Shown piece after piece: positions 62,741 to 64,000 of a stretch of 64,000 nucleotides of DNA; positions within the stretch are counted from its first letter, which is position 1, and every line of letters begins with the position of its first letter. The stretch is from contig CAYXFD010000013.1 of the NCBI GenBank assembly GCA_964464175.1, positions 13,434-77,433 on the forward strand. The letters are read 5' to 3'. The translations under genes were made by a program, and so were the position numbers. The notes beneath the pieces were generated by a model. It was not told where the DNA came from. It did not search any database and saw only the letters and a program-made list of their open reading frames with translations. This DNA is from CAYXFD01 sp964464175 (GTDB lineage Bacteria > Cloacimonadota > Cloacimonadia > Cloacimonadales > JAJBBL01).

Positions 62741-63879
62741 TTAAAAAATGCCGTATATAACTGTCGAGCAATTGCTGCATCTATTTTTTTGCAGATTATG
62801 ATNNNNNNNNNNNNNNNNNNNNNNNNNNNNNNNNNNNNNNNNNNNNNNNNNNNNNNNNNNNNNNNNNNNNNNNNNNNNNNNNNNNNNNNNNNNNNNNNNN
62901 NNATGCCGTATATAACTGTCGAGCAATTGCTGCATCTATTTTTTTGCAGATTATGATTGATGACATTATAACTCTTTCGCTCTATCAGAAGTGTATGGCA
63001 GCCAGGACAATAAGTATTGGAATGAGATTCGCTGAGAATATTGCCTAAATAGACATAGTTCAGCTTTTCTTTTGCCAGGTTATAGGCATTCTCCAGAGTT
63101 TTGGGAGAAGTCGGAGTTGTGTGTCTTTTATATTGAGGAAAATAGCGCGAGAAATGGAGAGGGATGTTGGGATCTGTCTCAGCAATAAAAGAGACCAGGT
63201 CATTAAGCATCTTCTCACTATCATTCTCTCCGGGGATGAGCAGATTCGTTATCTCGAGATGGCATTTTCCGGCTGCTGATTTTATGGTTTCCAATACCGG
63301 CTGTAAAGTCCCGCCACAAACTCTTTGGTAAAATTCATCGGACATCCCTTTCAGGTCAAAGTTTATGGCTGCTATATAGGGGAGTAACTCGGCAAAGGGT
63401 TCTCTGTTGATGTATCCGTTTGTCACCAGAACCGAACTGATATTATTCTCATGCAGCAACCGAGCAGCCTCCAGAATATATTCAAACCAGATCAGTGGTT
63501 CTGTATAGGTATAAGCAACGTGTGAGACATTATGCTTAAGGCAGAGCTGGAGCAGGCTCGCTGGACTGAGCTCAATAGTTTTACTCTCCATCTGGCTGAT
63601 AGAATAGTTCTGACAATAATCACAACGAAGGTTACAATAATTAGCCCCGATGGAAAGGATATCCTTGCCCGGATAATAATGATACAGAGGTTTTTTTTCT
63701 ATGGGATCAAGACTGACAGTAACGGTTTTCCCGTAATTAAGAGCAAGAAGCTTACCGTCGATATTTTTACGGGTACGGCAAATACCTGTAGATTCCGGGG
63801 ATATTTGGCAATAATGAGGACAGAGAAGGCATTTAACCTTCTTATTGTCTTGTCTGAGATAATAACTTGCCTCATGCAT
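62741..63879 (-). CDS. amrS: AmmeMemoRadiSam system radical SAM enzyme AmrS, interrupted by an assembly gap
   Basis: The start is the ATG at 63879, with GGAG 7 nt upstream; the frame also opens at a TTG 18 bases earlier. The N-terminus has CLLCPHYCQISPESTGICR, a Cys-rich block typical of AmrS, and GANYCNLRCDYCQNYSISQ carries the radical SAM CxxxCxxC cluster motif. Later motifs (HVAYTYTEPL, LVTNGYINREP, NFDLKGMSDEFYQ, ISPKTL-like end) fit the family. 100 N at 62803-62902 break the frame; both flanks repeat the same 55 bases. Collapsing them restores one frame that ends CSNCSTVIYGIF and stops at 62741, giving about 327 residues. AmrS normally acts with AMMECR1 and Memo proteins, which are not in this window. 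Confidence 0.88.
62748..62802 (+). repeat. 55-bp duplicate, left flank of the gap
   Basis: Identical base for base to 62903-62957. A repeat of exactly 55 bases ending at a gap points to two contig ends that overlap but were not merged, rather than a biological repeat. Confidence 0.9.
62803..62902. other. assembly gap (100 N)
   Basis: Exactly 100 N, the conventional scaffold gap of unknown size, inside amrS. Confidence 0.99.
62903..62957 (+). repeat. 55-bp duplicate, right flank of the gap
   Basis: Second copy of the 62748-62802 sequence. In this copy the amrS frame continues correctly to the CSNCSTVIYG end. Confidence 0.9.
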
Positions 63880-64000
63880 TCTTAAACTCCAAAGCAATAA
63901 TAGTTAAGGAGCTGAAAAGTCAAGTAGAAAACGAAAGCTTACTTTTACTGATCTTTTACAGTTGAAGGCGGATTTTGGCATTCTAAATTTGCGAAACCCT

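Noticed and set aside
62748..62957. The 55-bp direct repeat as a target-site duplication or insertion-element boundary
   Set aside because: It borders a 100-N gap exactly, and removing one copy restores the amrS frame. An assembly overlap explains it better.

Overview
The window looks like a chromosomal piece of a Gram-negative bacterium that exports many proteins carrying a C-terminal FlgD-like / type IX-like sorting domain (YPNPFNPxT near the start, a GQ turn, an SGxYxYRL strand and a last KMLLLK-type strand). Seven proteins end this way. Together with Omp28-like thioredoxin proteins, a peptidase C10, outer-membrane barrels ending in aromatic residues, very large sensor kinases and moderate-to-low G+C, this best fits Candidatus Cloacimonadota or a close relative in the FCB group. 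That placement is inference. A 100-N run flanked by an exact 55-bp duplication marks it as a scaffold from a draft or metagenome assembly. I saw no tRNA, rRNA, CRISPR array, transposase or phage gene.

Layout. 1-4.3 kb: a DAK2-DegV fatty-acid-binding/kinase protein (cut by the window edge), a lipocalin, a xanthine/uracil-type permease and a GNAT acetyltransferase. 5-15.3 kb: an exported block with a C10 protease, two small unknown genes, a minimal signal-peptide-plus-sorting-domain protein paired with a triple formylglycine-generating-enzyme-fold protein, and a secreted endonuclease I. The end of the triple-domain protein has the codon pattern of a diversity-generating retroelement variable region. 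15.6-24.2 kb: a 2248-residue hybrid histidine kinase, a PP-loop ATPase and a metallo-beta-lactamase-fold hydrolase.

24.2-35.3 kb, minus strand: a glycogen-synthase-like glycosyltransferase, a frameshifted dsbD, an Omp28-like lipoprotein, a TlpA/ResA thioredoxin, an outer-membrane protein, and two large secreted thioredoxin-fold proteins. This reads as an extracytoplasmic thiol-redox cluster: DsbD would carry electrons across the inner membrane to the exported thioredoxin folds.

35.6-46 kb: another sorting-domain protein, a small barrel, a TldE/TldD protease pair, a response regulator-PP2C phosphatase with an inverted repeat in its promoter, and a SWIM-like/SNF2 helicase. 46-57.5 kb, minus strand: a barrel protein translationally coupled to a TPR protein, an unknown protein, and an 1828-residue Ser/Thr kinase-ATPase-TPR-GAF-histidine kinase fusion whose ATPase motifs look degenerate. 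57.9-64 kb, minus strand: a secreted Asp-box protein, two DUF192 paralogues around a NusG-domain-II protein, and the radical SAM enzyme AmrS interrupted by the assembly gap.

Starts were moved from the longest reading frame where a ribosome binding site clearly favours an internal codon (lipocalin, giant kinase, TlpA, dsbD, TldE, AmrS).
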